From Paraburkholderia azotifigens (GTDB taxonomy: Bacteria > Pseudomonadota > Gammaproteobacteria > Burkholderiales > Burkholderiaceae): 64,000 nucleotides of DNA. Every line of letters starts with the position of its first letter. The stretch's first letter is position 1. Location of the stretch: assembly GCF_007995085.1 (NCBI RefSeq), contig NZ_VOQS01000003.1:1054001-1118000 (forward strand). Direction: 5' to 3'. The notes under the pieces were generated by a model. That model saw nothing but the letters and a program-made list of their open reading frames with translations, ran no database searches and was not told where the DNA came from. This document shows, in pieces, positions 56,501 to 63,313 of the stretch. The position numbers were made by a program, and so were the translations under genes.

Positions 56501-57218
56501 GCTCCTCGTCGACTAGCGCACGCGCATCGTCCGGAGCAACGGGTCCCGGTGCCGTGATGGCAATGCTCGCGCCCGCAGCGAGCGGCGCAAGCCAATACTC
56601 GTGTGCGAGATCGAAATTCACCGACGCGAAATGCAGCACGCGATCCGCATCCGTCATCGGATATGCGCCGATCACGGCATCGCAATGCGCAGCAAGCGGG
56701 CCATGTTCGACGACGACCGCCTTCGGTGTTCCCGTCGATCCCGACGTGTAAATCATGTATGCGGCAGAGCGTGGATGCACGTCCGCATCTTCGAAAGCAG
56801 GCGCTCGTTGCGCGATGCCGATCGAATCGATGTCGATGCAACGCTCGAAACGCACGCGCATGGCCGCATCCGCATCGCGCGTGACGATTCCATGACGCAA
56901 GCCTGCATCGCGCGCCATCCAGTCGAGCCGTTCCGCAGGGTGGCGCGGATCGAGCGGCACGAACACGCCGCCCGCCTTCAGCACCGCAAGCATCGCGACG
57001 AACAGATCGCATGATCTGTCGATGCACACGCCCACCCGCACTTCCGCGCCCACGCCGCGCGCGCGCAACGCAGCCGCGACATGCGCAGCGCGAGCGTCGA
57101 GTTCGCCGCGCGACATGCGCACGGTATGCGGCGAAAACGCGGCGAGCGCAGGCGCGTCCGGCGCACGGCGCGCGAGTTCGCGAAGTCGAAGATGCAAGGC
57201 AGTCGGAAAAGTCGTCAT
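47577..57218 (-). CDS. orbI: Nonribosomal peptide synthetase, three modules A-PCP-C-A-PCP-E-C-A-PCP (OrbI-like)
   Basis: About 3213 residues from the ATG at 57218 (MTTFPTALHLRL; AAGGA upstream). Adenylation 1 (1-510) and carrier (GGDS, Ser about 556); condensation (about 620-1060, HHAISDG); adenylation 2 (about 1075-1575) and carrier (GGDS about 1612); epimerisation (about 1668-2110, HHLIVDG and FNYLGQF); condensation (about 2140-2590, HHLLLDG); adenylation 3 and C-terminal carrier (FFALGGHSLLA). Pocket residues: A1 D-L-E-A-L-F-G-I-S, A2 D-L-T-K-L-L-H-V-G (close to the aspartate code), A3 D-V-W-H-V-A-L-I-D (close to the serine code). Predicted chain: modified Orn, D-Asp, Ser. A TAAAT-N16-CGTC promoter lies upstream. 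Confidence 0.93.
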   Translation of the reverse strand: MTTFPTALHLRLRELARRAPDAPALAAFSPHTVRMSRGELDARAAHVAAALRARGVGAEVRVGVCIDRSCDLFVAMLAVLKAGGVFVPLDPRHPAERLDWMARDAGLRHGIVTRDADAAMRVRFERCIDIDSIGIAQRAPAFEDADVHPRSAAYMIYTSGSTGTPKAVVVEHGPLAAHCDAVIGAYPMTDADRVLHFASVNFDLAHEYWLAPLAAGASIAITAPGPVAPDDARALVDEERVTIAAFPPAYLREFAQAVRRHRVPDALRVLAFGGEAMPGDVFGEIRQTFSNVRLINGYGPTETVISPMLWPLDPRAAYEGASGTSLPIGAPIGLRTARVTAAGSTDGAAIDDGSCGELLLGGACLARGYHARAVQTAERFIPDADGEPGARAYRTGDLARLRADGAYDYMGRIDDQVQIRGVRVEPGEIAQCLRSHREVHDAAVLVEQVAGRVQLTACVVMTGALEERALREHLLQRLPDAWQPHRFALLDALPYTLNGKLDRDTLRARVASLAAHTSVREPRSETERSIAAIWYAILGGEHVSLDDRFHARGGDSIAIMRLQAAIRSDLHVNLRLDALFADPTLEALAALVDASEREPAARSLPLKAVARSDASAAYVDHRASFAQQRFWVLVQTRDASDAYHIAAHWNIGGPIDATLLETALAQVIERHEAWRTTLHEDENGIVMQRVHARIAVPVERIELRDLTFDARNERANELADEHATPPFDLQRGPLLRASLVTFADDEHRLMLTAHHAISDGWSSRCAFAELAETYSALLQGRAATLPALATQYADFAQWQRDWLDGAEREQQLGYWRDALKDAPAPLALPVDRAVPAQRTLIGKRASRRLDPQASAAVRELANGAHASTFIVLLAALHAWLHRLTSATDVVVAAPVANRQREETANLLGLFINTVALRAHVSPHAPFADLLSQVRDTTLGAYANQDVPFDQVIDAVKPPVRRGEAWLRVKFAQQFVFDEPVRLPDAVATLTPGPDNAARFDFALDFTDDARGIELIAAWATDCIDDATAHAWLDSFSALLADSVTHPATPVSSLACAGSSGNTLQGRAQKYEFDNVVAAFAHHANATPKQVAVTDAQRQLTFEALDTASTRAARALIEQGAGAEQAIALCIDRSADFVVALLAVLKSGAMAVPLDPAAPRERIEASIAACRAGSVIVASNAPQIVTDARIASLDALIEADGNSAPASITPDQAAYLIYTSGSTGTPKGVAVSHRALADYVQGVLDELDFAPGASMAMVSTVAADLGHTTLFGALCSGRTLHLLPKECAFDPDRFAATMRERAVGVLKIVPSHLHALLEAQQPADVLPSHALVLGGEPLPWTLVERIGSLRPACRVINHYGPTEATVGALTFDATANAQMANVSAGVPTGRPLPNARALVLDAHGAPVPAGGIGELYLGGPGIARGYLDRAAATAERFVPDTGGPKGARMYRTGDRVRLRADGAIDYLGRLDDQVKIRGYRVEPGEVSATLRAIEGVRQAETLAIVEDGRARLASFAVVQGSRDEVALRAELAARLPDYMVPATLTLCDAFPVTPNGKIDRVKLRELAQQPAVQSASDAPLEGTERTLADVWKEVLRTERVGRDDNFFELGGDSILALQVIARSRKRGVRFTPKQLFDKPTVAQLAQVAQTVAAAKPEAEQRATVTTAGTAHVGLTPAQHRFFELNVPARHHWNQAVELHASERFDLDAFAQAFGAVLAHHDAFRLRFTQDDAASWNARYADKPFDALPLVAIEARDEHDALAQFDELQRSFDLARGPLAGALVAMLPDGTPRVWVTIHHLIVDGVSWRVLLEDLDAAYCAARERHPVRLAAQGARAADWAQRLAAAAHADDAAAPFAKERQYWTSTQQASAALPFDNPHGTANNADACTVEWTIDATLTRTLLTDANAAWRTQTIDLLVAALAHTLGSRVQADSLLIELEGHGREALFEDIDASRAIGWLTSHYPVALPVRESGTATLAAVKDALRAVPHKGLGFGVLRYLANESTRAELSALPRPRVTFNYLGQFGDASNDRALNARFGGAGCERDPAGPMSNALAIHAHIDGTRRLRLHWVYSAAMFNGSTVEKLARQFETTLRDIAAQCIERVSKRGAGATPADFPLAQRAGLTQAMLERLEPDLRTVDDIYPLSPMQQGILFHSLYAPDRTTYVNQLVATLRSPDIARLTDAFNRVVPQHDILRTSFWHDAEVPLQIVHRQAKLPVAVLDWRTRDAQAASFEQWLTEDRAQGFDLSQAPLMRVTLIRLGDDDWRLVWTRHHLLLDGWSTARMFADVLRDYMSERRALSFGQATRLRYRDFIAWLDTRDHEADKAFWIERLARFDEPALVAPNVRAQNVRARNDTTATSETWRAQFDTATTAKLTALARTLKLTVNTLVQGAWALALQRMTHHATVAFGATVAGRPDALTDVDSVLGLFINTLPVIATPAPHQRIADWLAELQRDNAANAEHAHTPLFDIQRWAGQGGGAMFDTLVVFENYPVDPAWSANDERALRLSGIRSIESTDLAVTLVVQAGDTLTIDYGYDTARLDEARVRALHRAFDACIEAFIADPHALLGSVSIATQGDLAQLASCNDTAYAWRDERRLPLHRQFERQAAATPDAIALDFIDAHEARTRLTYAELDDRANRVASALLKAGVAADSVVALCVERSIEMVVALFGVLKAGAAYLPVDPDYPAERIAYLLDDARPAVVLTQRSLHARVAGAISREETRVLCVEELDADAALASPVEVEPEQLAYLIYTSGSTGKPKGAGNTHRALANRIAWMQSAYSLTPRDVVLHKTPFGFDVSVWEFVWPLSVGATLAIAAPGDHRDPARLAAAIAAYGVTTLHFVPSMLGAFLAHLNDFDAASQCTSIVRVVASGEALSPELVARARRLLPHAQLHNLYGPTEAAIDVSHWTCTDDDAQAVAVPIGRPIANIQLHALDAALHPLPAGAVGELYLGGAGLARGYLGRAALTAERFIPDPFMPGARLYRTGDLVCRRADGVLDYLGRADQQVKLRGLRIEPGEIEALLRAAPGVHDAVVIVRDEQLIGYVARRAEEAFDRSALFAALHAQLPAYMVPAHLIELDALPVTPNGKCDRNALPAPSLQATAMAEPQTGTERELAAIWQRVLRIHSSHAIGRDADFFALGGHSLLATQVNAQINLHWSLALSLRTLFDARTLVRCAAAIDAALEARGVHAIDDAARAIDALLGELEAQ

Positions 57219-57304
57219 TCGTGTGAAGTCCTTCGGCATGGCCGCTATGCCGCCGCATCGGGACATGGTTTGTCCACGTTCCGTTTCAGCGGCTTCACAC
57301 AGGT

Positions 57305-57329
57305 GACGAATCGCGCGCAAAAAAATTTA
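57305..57329 (-). promoter_or_regulatory. ECF (OrbS/PvdS-type) promoter of orbI
   Basis: On the minus strand TAAAT, exactly 16 bases, CGTC. This fits the iron-starvation promoter form used by PvdS/OrbS sigma factors. The -35 element reads GGGGTAAATTTTT. Confidence 0.8.
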
Positions 57330-57390
57330 CCCCTTTTGACGGAATAAATTCTGCGCAGTGCTTGTTTGTTTGCGCCCGGCGCTCTTCGGC

Positions 57391-57415
57391 TAAATTTTTG
57401 CGACGCTCAAACGTC
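57391..57415 (+). promoter_or_regulatory. ECF (OrbS/PvdS-type) promoter of orbE
   Basis: GGCTAAAT (TAAAT at 57391-57395), 16 bases, CGTC at 57412-57415. It matches the promoter on the opposite strand in spacing and in the TAAATTTTT/TTGCG block, 69 bases upstream of orbE. Confidence 0.8.
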
Positions 57416-57483
57416 AATTCCGTAGATGGCTGTTCAAGTCCCTTCATGCGCTTTGCGCGCATTCACTCTCACGCCTGCTTTCG

Positions 57484-59277
57484 ATGACTGTTTCCAACGC
57501 ACCGCCCGTGAATGGTTCGGATCGCCCGAACAAACCCGCCACCCGTCTGCTGTTGTCGCTATTGCGGCGTTCGCGCGGCGCGCTCGCGCTCGCGCTGATC
57601 GCATGCATTGCGAATGGCGTGTCGAGCGTGCTGCTCGTCGCGACGCTCAATCGCGCGTTGAGCGCGCCCGTTGCGGCCGATCTTCCGCTCGCGCTGCGCT
57701 TCGGCGCTTGCGCGCTGGTCGCGTTGATCGCACGCATCGTGTCTGGCGTGCTGTTCGCGGGGCTCTCGCAGGACACTATGAGCCGCATGCGCGAACACGT
57801 GTCCGCGCGCGTCGCGGCCGCGGAACTGCGCGACGTCGAACGCGTTGGCGCAGCGCCCGTGCAATCGATTCTCACCGACGATGCCACTAACGTATCGATG
57901 CTCTTCTTCGCGTTGCCCAACATCGTGATGCACGGCTCGATCGTCGCGGGCTGTCTCGCGTATCTCGCTTGGCTGTCGTGGCCTGTTTGCGTGCTGGCGC
58001 TCGCCGCCATCGTGATCGGATCGCTCGGCTACCGCTTCGGCGACATTCGCGCGATCGCATCGCTCGAAGCAGCGGGCCGCGCGCAGGACCGCCTGTTCGA
58101 TTATCTGGGCTCGCTGTTCGCGGGCGCGAAGGAACTGAAGCTGCATCGCGAACGCGCGCGGCAATTCGTCGATGGACAACTCGGCAGCGCGATCACCGAA
58201 GTCCGCGACCATCGACGCCGCGCGTTCGTTGCATACGCGGTCGGCGTAGGCTGGATCATCTTTCTGTTCTATGTATTTCTCGGCGCGGCGACGTTTCTGC
58301 CGTCCATCGGCGTGCATGCCGATGCGCAAGCCGCAGCGGGCTACGTGATCGTCTTTCTGTTCATGCTGGTGCCGCTCGACGGCCTGCTGAACAATCTGCC
58401 GACCGTCAACGCGGCGCGCGTATCGCTCGAACGGATCGAGCGCGTGCTTGCCGAGTTCGAAGAACCGCGGCGCACAGCGTTGCCCGCGCCCGCGTCGACC
58501 GACCAGGCCGCGGCATTCGACACGCTCACGCTGCGCGGCATTACGCACGCGTATTTTCATGAACGCGACGAACGGATGTTCCGCATCGGGCCGATCGATC
58601 TGAGCTTCAGGCCGGGTGAACTGGTCTTTATCGTAGGCGGGAACGGCAGCGGCAAGACGACTCTCGCGAAAGTGCTGACGGGCCTCTATGAACCCGAAGG
58701 CGGTGTGATCGAAGTGGATGGCTCGGCTGTTACGCGGGACACGCGACCTGCCTATCGCGAGCGCTTTTCGACGGTGTTCAACGACTTCCATCTGTTCGAT
58801 TCGCTGCTCGGTATCGTCGATCCCGACGATACGAACGGCAATGCCCGCGCCGCCGCCGATGCGCGCGCCAATGCGCTGCTCGCCAAGCTCGCGCTCGATC
58901 ACAAGGTTCGCGTTGACAACGGTACGTTCTCGACGCGCGCGTTGTCGACGGGGCAGCGCAAGCGTCTTGCACTCGTCGTCGCGTATCTGGAAGATCGCCC
59001 GTTCTATCTGTTCGACGAATGGGCCGCCGATCAGGATCCTTCATTCAAGGCCGTGTTTTACGAGCAATTGCTGCCGGAGCTGCGCGGGCGCGGCAAGACC
59101 GTCGTGGTGATTACGCACGATGACCGCTATTTCCCGCTTGCGGACCGCGTGCTGAAACTGGACAACGGTGCGATCGTCAATGAAACGCACGGCGTGCCGC
59201 ATGCGGTTGCGGGACATGCTTCAACGCGCGCGCCCGTTGCTGCCGATGCGCCTCAGCCCAGGATGGACGCAAGTTGA
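57484..59277 (+). CDS. orbE: Siderophore export ABC transporter, cyclic-peptide exporter/PvdE family (OrbE-like)
   Basis: Fused permease-ATPase of 597 residues. Six hydrophobic spans in the first 330 residues, then the ATPase with Walker A VGGNGSGKTTLAK, signature LSTGQRKRLAL, and Walker B FYLFDEWAADQDPSFK, the D-E-W-A-A-D-Q-D-P form typical of the PvdE/SyrD group. It likely moves the siderophore or its precursor across the inner membrane. It is the only gene of the locus on the + strand, divergent from orbI. No clear Shine-Dalgarno precedes the ATG at 57484, and no alternative in-frame start is better. Confidence 0.92.
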   Translation: MTVSNAPPVNGSDRPNKPATRLLLSLLRRSRGALALALIACIANGVSSVLLVATLNRALSAPVAADLPLALRFGACALVALIARIVSGVLFAGLSQDTMSRMREHVSARVAAAELRDVERVGAAPVQSILTDDATNVSMLFFALPNIVMHGSIVAGCLAYLAWLSWPVCVLALAAIVIGSLGYRFGDIRAIASLEAAGRAQDRLFDYLGSLFAGAKELKLHRERARQFVDGQLGSAITEVRDHRRRAFVAYAVGVGWIIFLFYVFLGAATFLPSIGVHADAQAAAGYVIVFLFMLVPLDGLLNNLPTVNAARVSLERIERVLAEFEEPRRTALPAPASTDQAAAFDTLTLRGITHAYFHERDERMFRIGPIDLSFRPGELVFIVGGNGSGKTTLAKVLTGLYEPEGGVIEVDGSAVTRDTRPAYRERFSTVFNDFHLFDSLLGIVDPDDTNGNARAAADARANALLAKLALDHKVRVDNGTFSTRALSTGQRKRLALVVAYLEDRPFYLFDEWAADQDPSFKAVFYEQLLPELRGRGKTVVVITHDDRYFPLADRVLKLDNGAIVNETHGVPHAVAGHASTRAPVAADAPQPRMDAS

Positions 59278-59307
59278 CGTTCTGCAATCCTTGAACGTGA
59301 CGCAGTG

Positions 59308-59343
59308 AAAAGCGCCTTGGGACCGCAAATCCCAAGGCGCTTT
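59308..59343. terminator. Bidirectional intrinsic terminator between orbE and orbB
   Basis: AAAGCGCCTTGGGA (59308-59321) and its exact inverse (59330-59343) form a 14-bp stem with an 8-base loop. The A/T-rich flanks suit termination from both convergent genes. Confidence 0.92.
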
Positions 59344-59364
59344 GCATATGAGCGAGCCGAACAA

Positions 59365-60402
59365 TCAGCGCGATGCCGAAGACTGCGATGACGTGGATGG
59401 CTTGACGGGAGGCAACGAAAGCAGCGCGTCCGTCAATGCATGCGACAGCTTCAGTGCCGACATCGGGCCGCCGAAGCCCCAAACATTGCGCTCGACCAGT
59501 GTCACGCGTCCATCGCGGCGCGCGGGCACGAAGCGCCATACGGGCGAATCGAGTTTCGCGTCGAGCTTCACGTCGGGGCCTGTCGCGCTCGTCAGCAGTA
59601 CGCTTGTCTGCGGGCGCTTCAACAGGTCTTCCGAGGTCACGTAGCGCGTGCCTTCGCGCGTCGGTTGCGCGGGCCACAGCGTCAGGCCGAGTTGCTTTGC
59701 GACGCCGCCCGCCATGCTGTTCCCCGTGTACGCCCAATATCGGTCGGGCAAGCCGAGTTCCTGCAACAACGCAAAGTCGGCATGCGTGCGGCCTGCATCG
59801 GCGAGCCGCTTTGCGTCGCGCGCGAGCCCTTCGTCGAGTTGCCGTTCGACAGCCCGCGCCTGCATCGTGCGGCCCGTCATGCAGCCGATCGTGTCGAAGA
59901 TCCGGCGTGCCCATTCGAGTTGCGTCGCCTGCACGCCGTCGAGCTTCATGTCGGGGCTGAACTGGAACAGCACGGTCGGCGCAATCGATTTCAGCGCCGC
60001 AAAGATGGGCGCATGGCGGAAGCCGACGCCGATGATCAGGTCGGGCTTGAGCGCGGCAATCGCTTCGAGGCTCGGCTCCTGGCGCGTGCCCACGTCCGGC
60101 ACCGACCGCATGCGTTCGACACCATAGCCGATCCACGACGGGTAGTACGCTGTGTCGACCATGCCTGCAGGCGTGACGTCGAGCGAAAGCAAGGCCTCGG
60201 CGAACATGAATTCGAGCACGACGATGCGCTGCGGATGCACGGGCAGCGTATCGCTCGCCTGCGTCACAGTGGGATTCGACGACAGCGGCGTACACGCGGC
60301 CGCCGCTGTCGCTTCCGGCGTGCGCGTCACATCCGTTGCGCCCGCCGGGCAGGCAAACGCGACGCATGCAGCGCATACGGTCGCGCGCAATGCCCGCTTC
60401 AT
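59365..60402 (-). CDS. orbB: Periplasmic ferric siderophore-binding protein (OrbB-like)
   Basis: A 345-residue FhuD/FecB-type binding protein. Signal peptide [22 protein letters not shown] (about 22 residues), then the TroA-like fold: [66 protein letters not shown] and, near the end, [18 protein letters not shown]. It hands the ferric siderophore to the fused permease OrbD. The ATG at 60402 overlaps the stop of the FhuF-like gene (ATGA). Last gene of the uptake operon. Confidence 0.93.
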   Translation of the reverse strand: MKRALRATVCAACVAFACPAGATDVTRTPEATAAAACTPLSSNPTVTQASDTLPVHPQRIVVLEFMFAEALLSLDVTPAGMVDTAYYPSWIGYGVERMRSVPDVGTRQEPSLEAIAALKPDLIIGVGFRHAPIFAALKSIAPTVLFQFSPDMKLDGVQATQLEWARRIFDTIGCMTGRTMQARAVERQLDEGLARDAKRLADAGRTHADFALLQELGLPDRYWAYTGNSMAGGVAKQLGLTLWPAQPTREGTRYVTSEDLLKRPQTSVLLTSATGPDVKLDAKLDSPVWRFVPARRDGRVTLVERNVWGFGGPMSALKLSHALTDALLSLPPVKPSTSSQSSASR

Positions 60403-61202
60403 CGTATGCCTTCTTGCAAGGCGAGCTCTTCGTCGCTCATCGTGAGTAGTAGCGGGCAGCTCGCACACAGTTGATCTTCTCCGGGAATTTCATAACGGAC
60501 GCAGCAAACGCGGCGCGCGCGGAACGGCGCGGGCAGCAGCGTCGAGCGCGGCATCACGTCGCGAACGGGCGTGCGCAGCGGGTTCGGCTCGTCGCCGCCG
60601 AACAGGACGCGCGATTCGAACAGCCACGCTGCATCGCGCTCAGCACCCGGCACGGCTGCGCACCGTTCGAACAGCGAGTCGAGCAGATTGCCGACATTGC
60701 TCCACAGCACGCGCGGCGCGATCTTCGTCATGCTCGCAATCATGTCGATCACGCCGCGCAGTTGCTCACCGACAAGCGATGCGTAACGTCGTGCGGGATC
60801 GTCTGTCGGCTCGCCGGGTGCATCGTGCGGAAGATACAGCGCTTCGGGCATGCCTTCGTTCAGCAGCAACACGCAGCGTTCGGGCGCCATGTCGAGCGGC
60901 CGCCGCAGAACAAGCGCGGACACCAGCGCAGCCGGCACAGCGAGCCCGAAATAGTATTTGCTCCACTGCGATAACAGCGCACGCGCGTGACGGTCGGCAT
61001 CGCCGCCGTAGCGCAGCGTCATTGCGCCGAGGATCGCTTCGCGTTGCGTCGCGAGCCCGGTGAGCGGCACGCGCACTTGCATGCCTTCGCCAGTGCGCCG
61101 CGCCTCGGCAGGCATACCGAGCCATACGCGTTCGACATACGCGGCGTATGGCGTATCGGCGACGAACGTAGCGAACGGTTTCGCATCGGACGACATTGTC
61201 AT
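60399..61202 (-). CDS. orbF: Siderophore ferric iron reductase, FhuF type (OrbF-like)
   Basis: A 267-residue cytoplasmic 2Fe-2S reductase that releases iron from the imported hydroxamate complex. The diagnostic C-terminal cluster motif is [20 protein letters not shown], giving the C-C-x10-C-x2-C arrangement of FhuF. The ATG at 61202 overlaps the orbD stop (ATGACAATG; a second ATG at 61196 is possible). Gene order matches the ornibactin locus. Confidence 0.93.
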   Translation of the reverse strand: MTMSSDAKPFATFVADTPYAAYVERVWLGMPAEARRTGEGMQVRVPLTGLATQREAILGAMTLRYGGDADRHARALLSQWSKYYFGLAVPAALVSALVLRRPLDMAPERCVLLLNEGMPEALYLPHDAPGEPTDDPARRYASLVGEQLRGVIDMIASMTKIAPRVLWSNVGNLLDSLFERCAAVPGAERDAAWLFESRVLFGGDEPNPLRTPVRDVMPRSTLLPAPFRARRVCCVRYEIPGEDQLCASCPLLLTMSDEELALQEGIR

Positions 61203-63313
61203 CGCCCGCGCTTGCGTTCGCGCCTTGCCTGCACGATCAGCAACGCAAGCAGATACGGCGCGCCGATCAATGCAGTCAGCACGCCCGCTGGAATTTCGCG
61301 CGGCGCGAGCAGCGTGCGCGCGCCGATATCGGCGGTGGCGAGAATCGCCGCGCCGCACGTCGCCGCAAGCCACAGGCGCATACGGTGCGCGCGCGCGCCG
61401 AGCATGGCCGCCAGATGCGGAGCCATCAAGCCGACAAAACCGATCGGTCCGACGGCCGCAACGGCCGCACATGCGGCGATGGTCGCAACCGTCAGCGCGA
61501 GCGGACGCAGCAGCGCGACTGGCAAGCCGAGCGACGCAGCCTGATCGTCGCCGAGCGCGAGCAGATCAAGTGGACGCGCGAGCAGCGCGAATGCAGGCAG
61601 CGTGACGGCACACCACGGCAACAGCGCGAGCACATCGCTCCAGCTGCGGCCATACGTGCCGCCCACCAGCCACACGACAAAGCGCGCGGGCTGCACGCTT
61701 TCCTGCACGATCACCCATTGCGCGAGGGTCGTCCATAGCGTGCCGACCACCAGTCCCGTCAACGCAACGGCAAACGGTGCATAACGCGTGCGCCGATTCA
61801 ATGCGAGGATCGCGACGAGCGTGACGCCGCCGCCGGTCAGCGACGACACCGCAATGGCCGCGTGCGCAGCGAGCGGCGAGAACAGCAGCGCGACGAGCGT
61901 CGCCAGCGATGCGCCTTGTGTGACGCCGAGCACCTCGGGCCCCGCGAGCGGATTGCGCACGACGCTTTGCATCAGCACGCCGCTCGCCGCGAGCATCGCG
62001 CCCGCAAGCAACGCACATACGGCACGCGGCAAGCGCAGATCGAGCAGCATGCGTGCGACGGCGTCATCGCCGTTCAACGCAGCGAGCCAGCGCGAAGGAT
62101 CGAGTGTCGTCGGGCCGAATGTGCCCGCGACGCAGATCGACACGACAGCCACTGCGGCGACGATCAACGCAACACCGAATGGCGAAAGCCCCGCAATCCA
62201 GGCGGTAAAACGGCTGCGTGCCGTTTGTGCGGCTGCGTCCGAAGTGTGTGCGAGCGCCGACGTCCACGCGCCTCCGTGGCGGATCATCGCGAGCATCAAA
62301 GGCGCACCGACGACGGCAATCGCGACGCCTGTCGAGAGCGTGCCATCGAGATCGAGCGCGAGCACCATGCTGTCGGTCGCCAGCACGAGCAACGCGCCGA
62401 CCAGCGCGGACAGCGGCGCAAGCGCGGCAAGACGCGTCGAGTGCGAACCGCGCAGATGGCGCAGCAGATTCGGCGCGATCAGCCCTACGTACGACATCGG
62501 CCCCGCGATACTCACGGCCACGCTCGCAAAGCCGACGGCGACCAGCAACGCATAAAAGCGCGCCGCATCCACGCGCACGCCCACAGCCAGCGCGGCATCA
62601 TCGCCGAGTGAAACGGGATCGAGCGGACGCACGACGAAGGGCAGCGCCGCGAGCGGCAGCATCAGCCAGAGCACGGCTGTCAGCAGCCCGTGCGCGCCAG
62701 GTTGATAGAGACTGCCGCTCGCCCACAACGCGACGCCCGCGATGCTCTGCTCGAAGAACGCGAGTGTGAGCGTCGAGACGGCAGAAAACAGCAGCATGCA
62801 GACGCTGCCCGCGAGCACCATGCGCAATGGCGTTGCGCGCCAGCCTCCCGCCGCTGCCGCGACGCACGCCGAGGCAAGCAGACCGCAGCCGAACAGCAAC
62901 GGCACCGACGCCGTGCCCGCCAGCGCGGGAATCAGCATCGCGGCAAGCAGGCCGAGCTGCGCGCCGCCCGTGATGCCCAGCAGGTCCGGCGAAGCAAGCG
63001 GATTGCGCGTCAGCGCCTGAAACAACGCGCCCGCTATACCAAGGCACGCGCCCGCGACGATCGCTGCCAGCACGCGCGGCACGTGCAGATTGAAAAGCAG
63101 CACCTGCGCGAGCGCATTGTCGTCGCTGACGTGCGCTGCATTCGACGTTGCAGCGTGCAGCAACATCGTCAGATCGGGCGCGATGCGCAGCGCCGCGACA
63201 ATGACGAGCAATGCGGTCAGCGACACCGCGAGCACGCCGACGCGGCCTCGCTGTGCGTCGCGCCAGCGCGGCTCGGCGCGCTGCATCCGCTTTCGTGCGG
63301 CAAGCGTGGTCAT
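61199..63313 (-). CDS. orbD: Ferric hydroxamate ABC permease, FhuB-like fused double permease (OrbD-like)
   Basis: A 704-residue inner-membrane permease composed of two FecCD repeats, as in FhuB, so a single chain replaces a permease dimer. First half: LLFNLHVPRVLAAIVAGACLGIAGALFQALTRNPLASPDLLGITGGAQLG. Second half: LLDLRLPRAVCALLAGAMLAASGVLMQSVVRNPLAGPEVLGVTQGASLA. Each half ends with a GPIGFVGLMAPH or GPMSYVGLIAPN coupling segment. About 20 spans in all. The ATG at 63313 overlaps the stop of the ATPase gene (ATGA). Confidence 0.95.
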   Translation of the reverse strand: MTTLAARKRMQRAEPRWRDAQRGRVGVLAVSLTALLVIVAALRIAPDLTMLLHAATSNAAHVSDDNALAQVLLFNLHVPRVLAAIVAGACLGIAGALFQALTRNPLASPDLLGITGGAQLGLLAAMLIPALAGTASVPLLFGCGLLASACVAAAAGGWRATPLRMVLAGSVCMLLFSAVSTLTLAFFEQSIAGVALWASGSLYQPGAHGLLTAVLWLMLPLAALPFVVRPLDPVSLGDDAALAVGVRVDAARFYALLVAVGFASVAVSIAGPMSYVGLIAPNLLRHLRGSHSTRLAALAPLSALVGALLVLATDSMVLALDLDGTLSTGVAIAVVGAPLMLAMIRHGGAWTSALAHTSDAAAQTARSRFTAWIAGLSPFGVALIVAAVAVVSICVAGTFGPTTLDPSRWLAALNGDDAVARMLLDLRLPRAVCALLAGAMLAASGVLMQSVVRNPLAGPEVLGVTQGASLATLVALLFSPLAAHAAIAVSSLTGGGVTLVAILALNRRTRYAPFAVALTGLVVGTLWTTLAQWVIVQESVQPARFVVWLVGGTYGRSWSDVLALLPWCAVTLPAFALLARPLDLLALGDDQAASLGLPVALLRPLALTVATIAACAAVAAVGPIGFVGLMAPHLAAMLGARAHRMRLWLAATCGAAILATADIGARTLLAPREIPAGVLTALIGAPYLLALLIVQARRERKRGR

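Noticed and set aside
57321-57483. Fur box in the orbE-orbI spacer
   Set aside because: No good match to the GATAATGATAATCATTATC-type consensus. In related loci Fur acts on the sigma factor gene orbS, which is outside the window.
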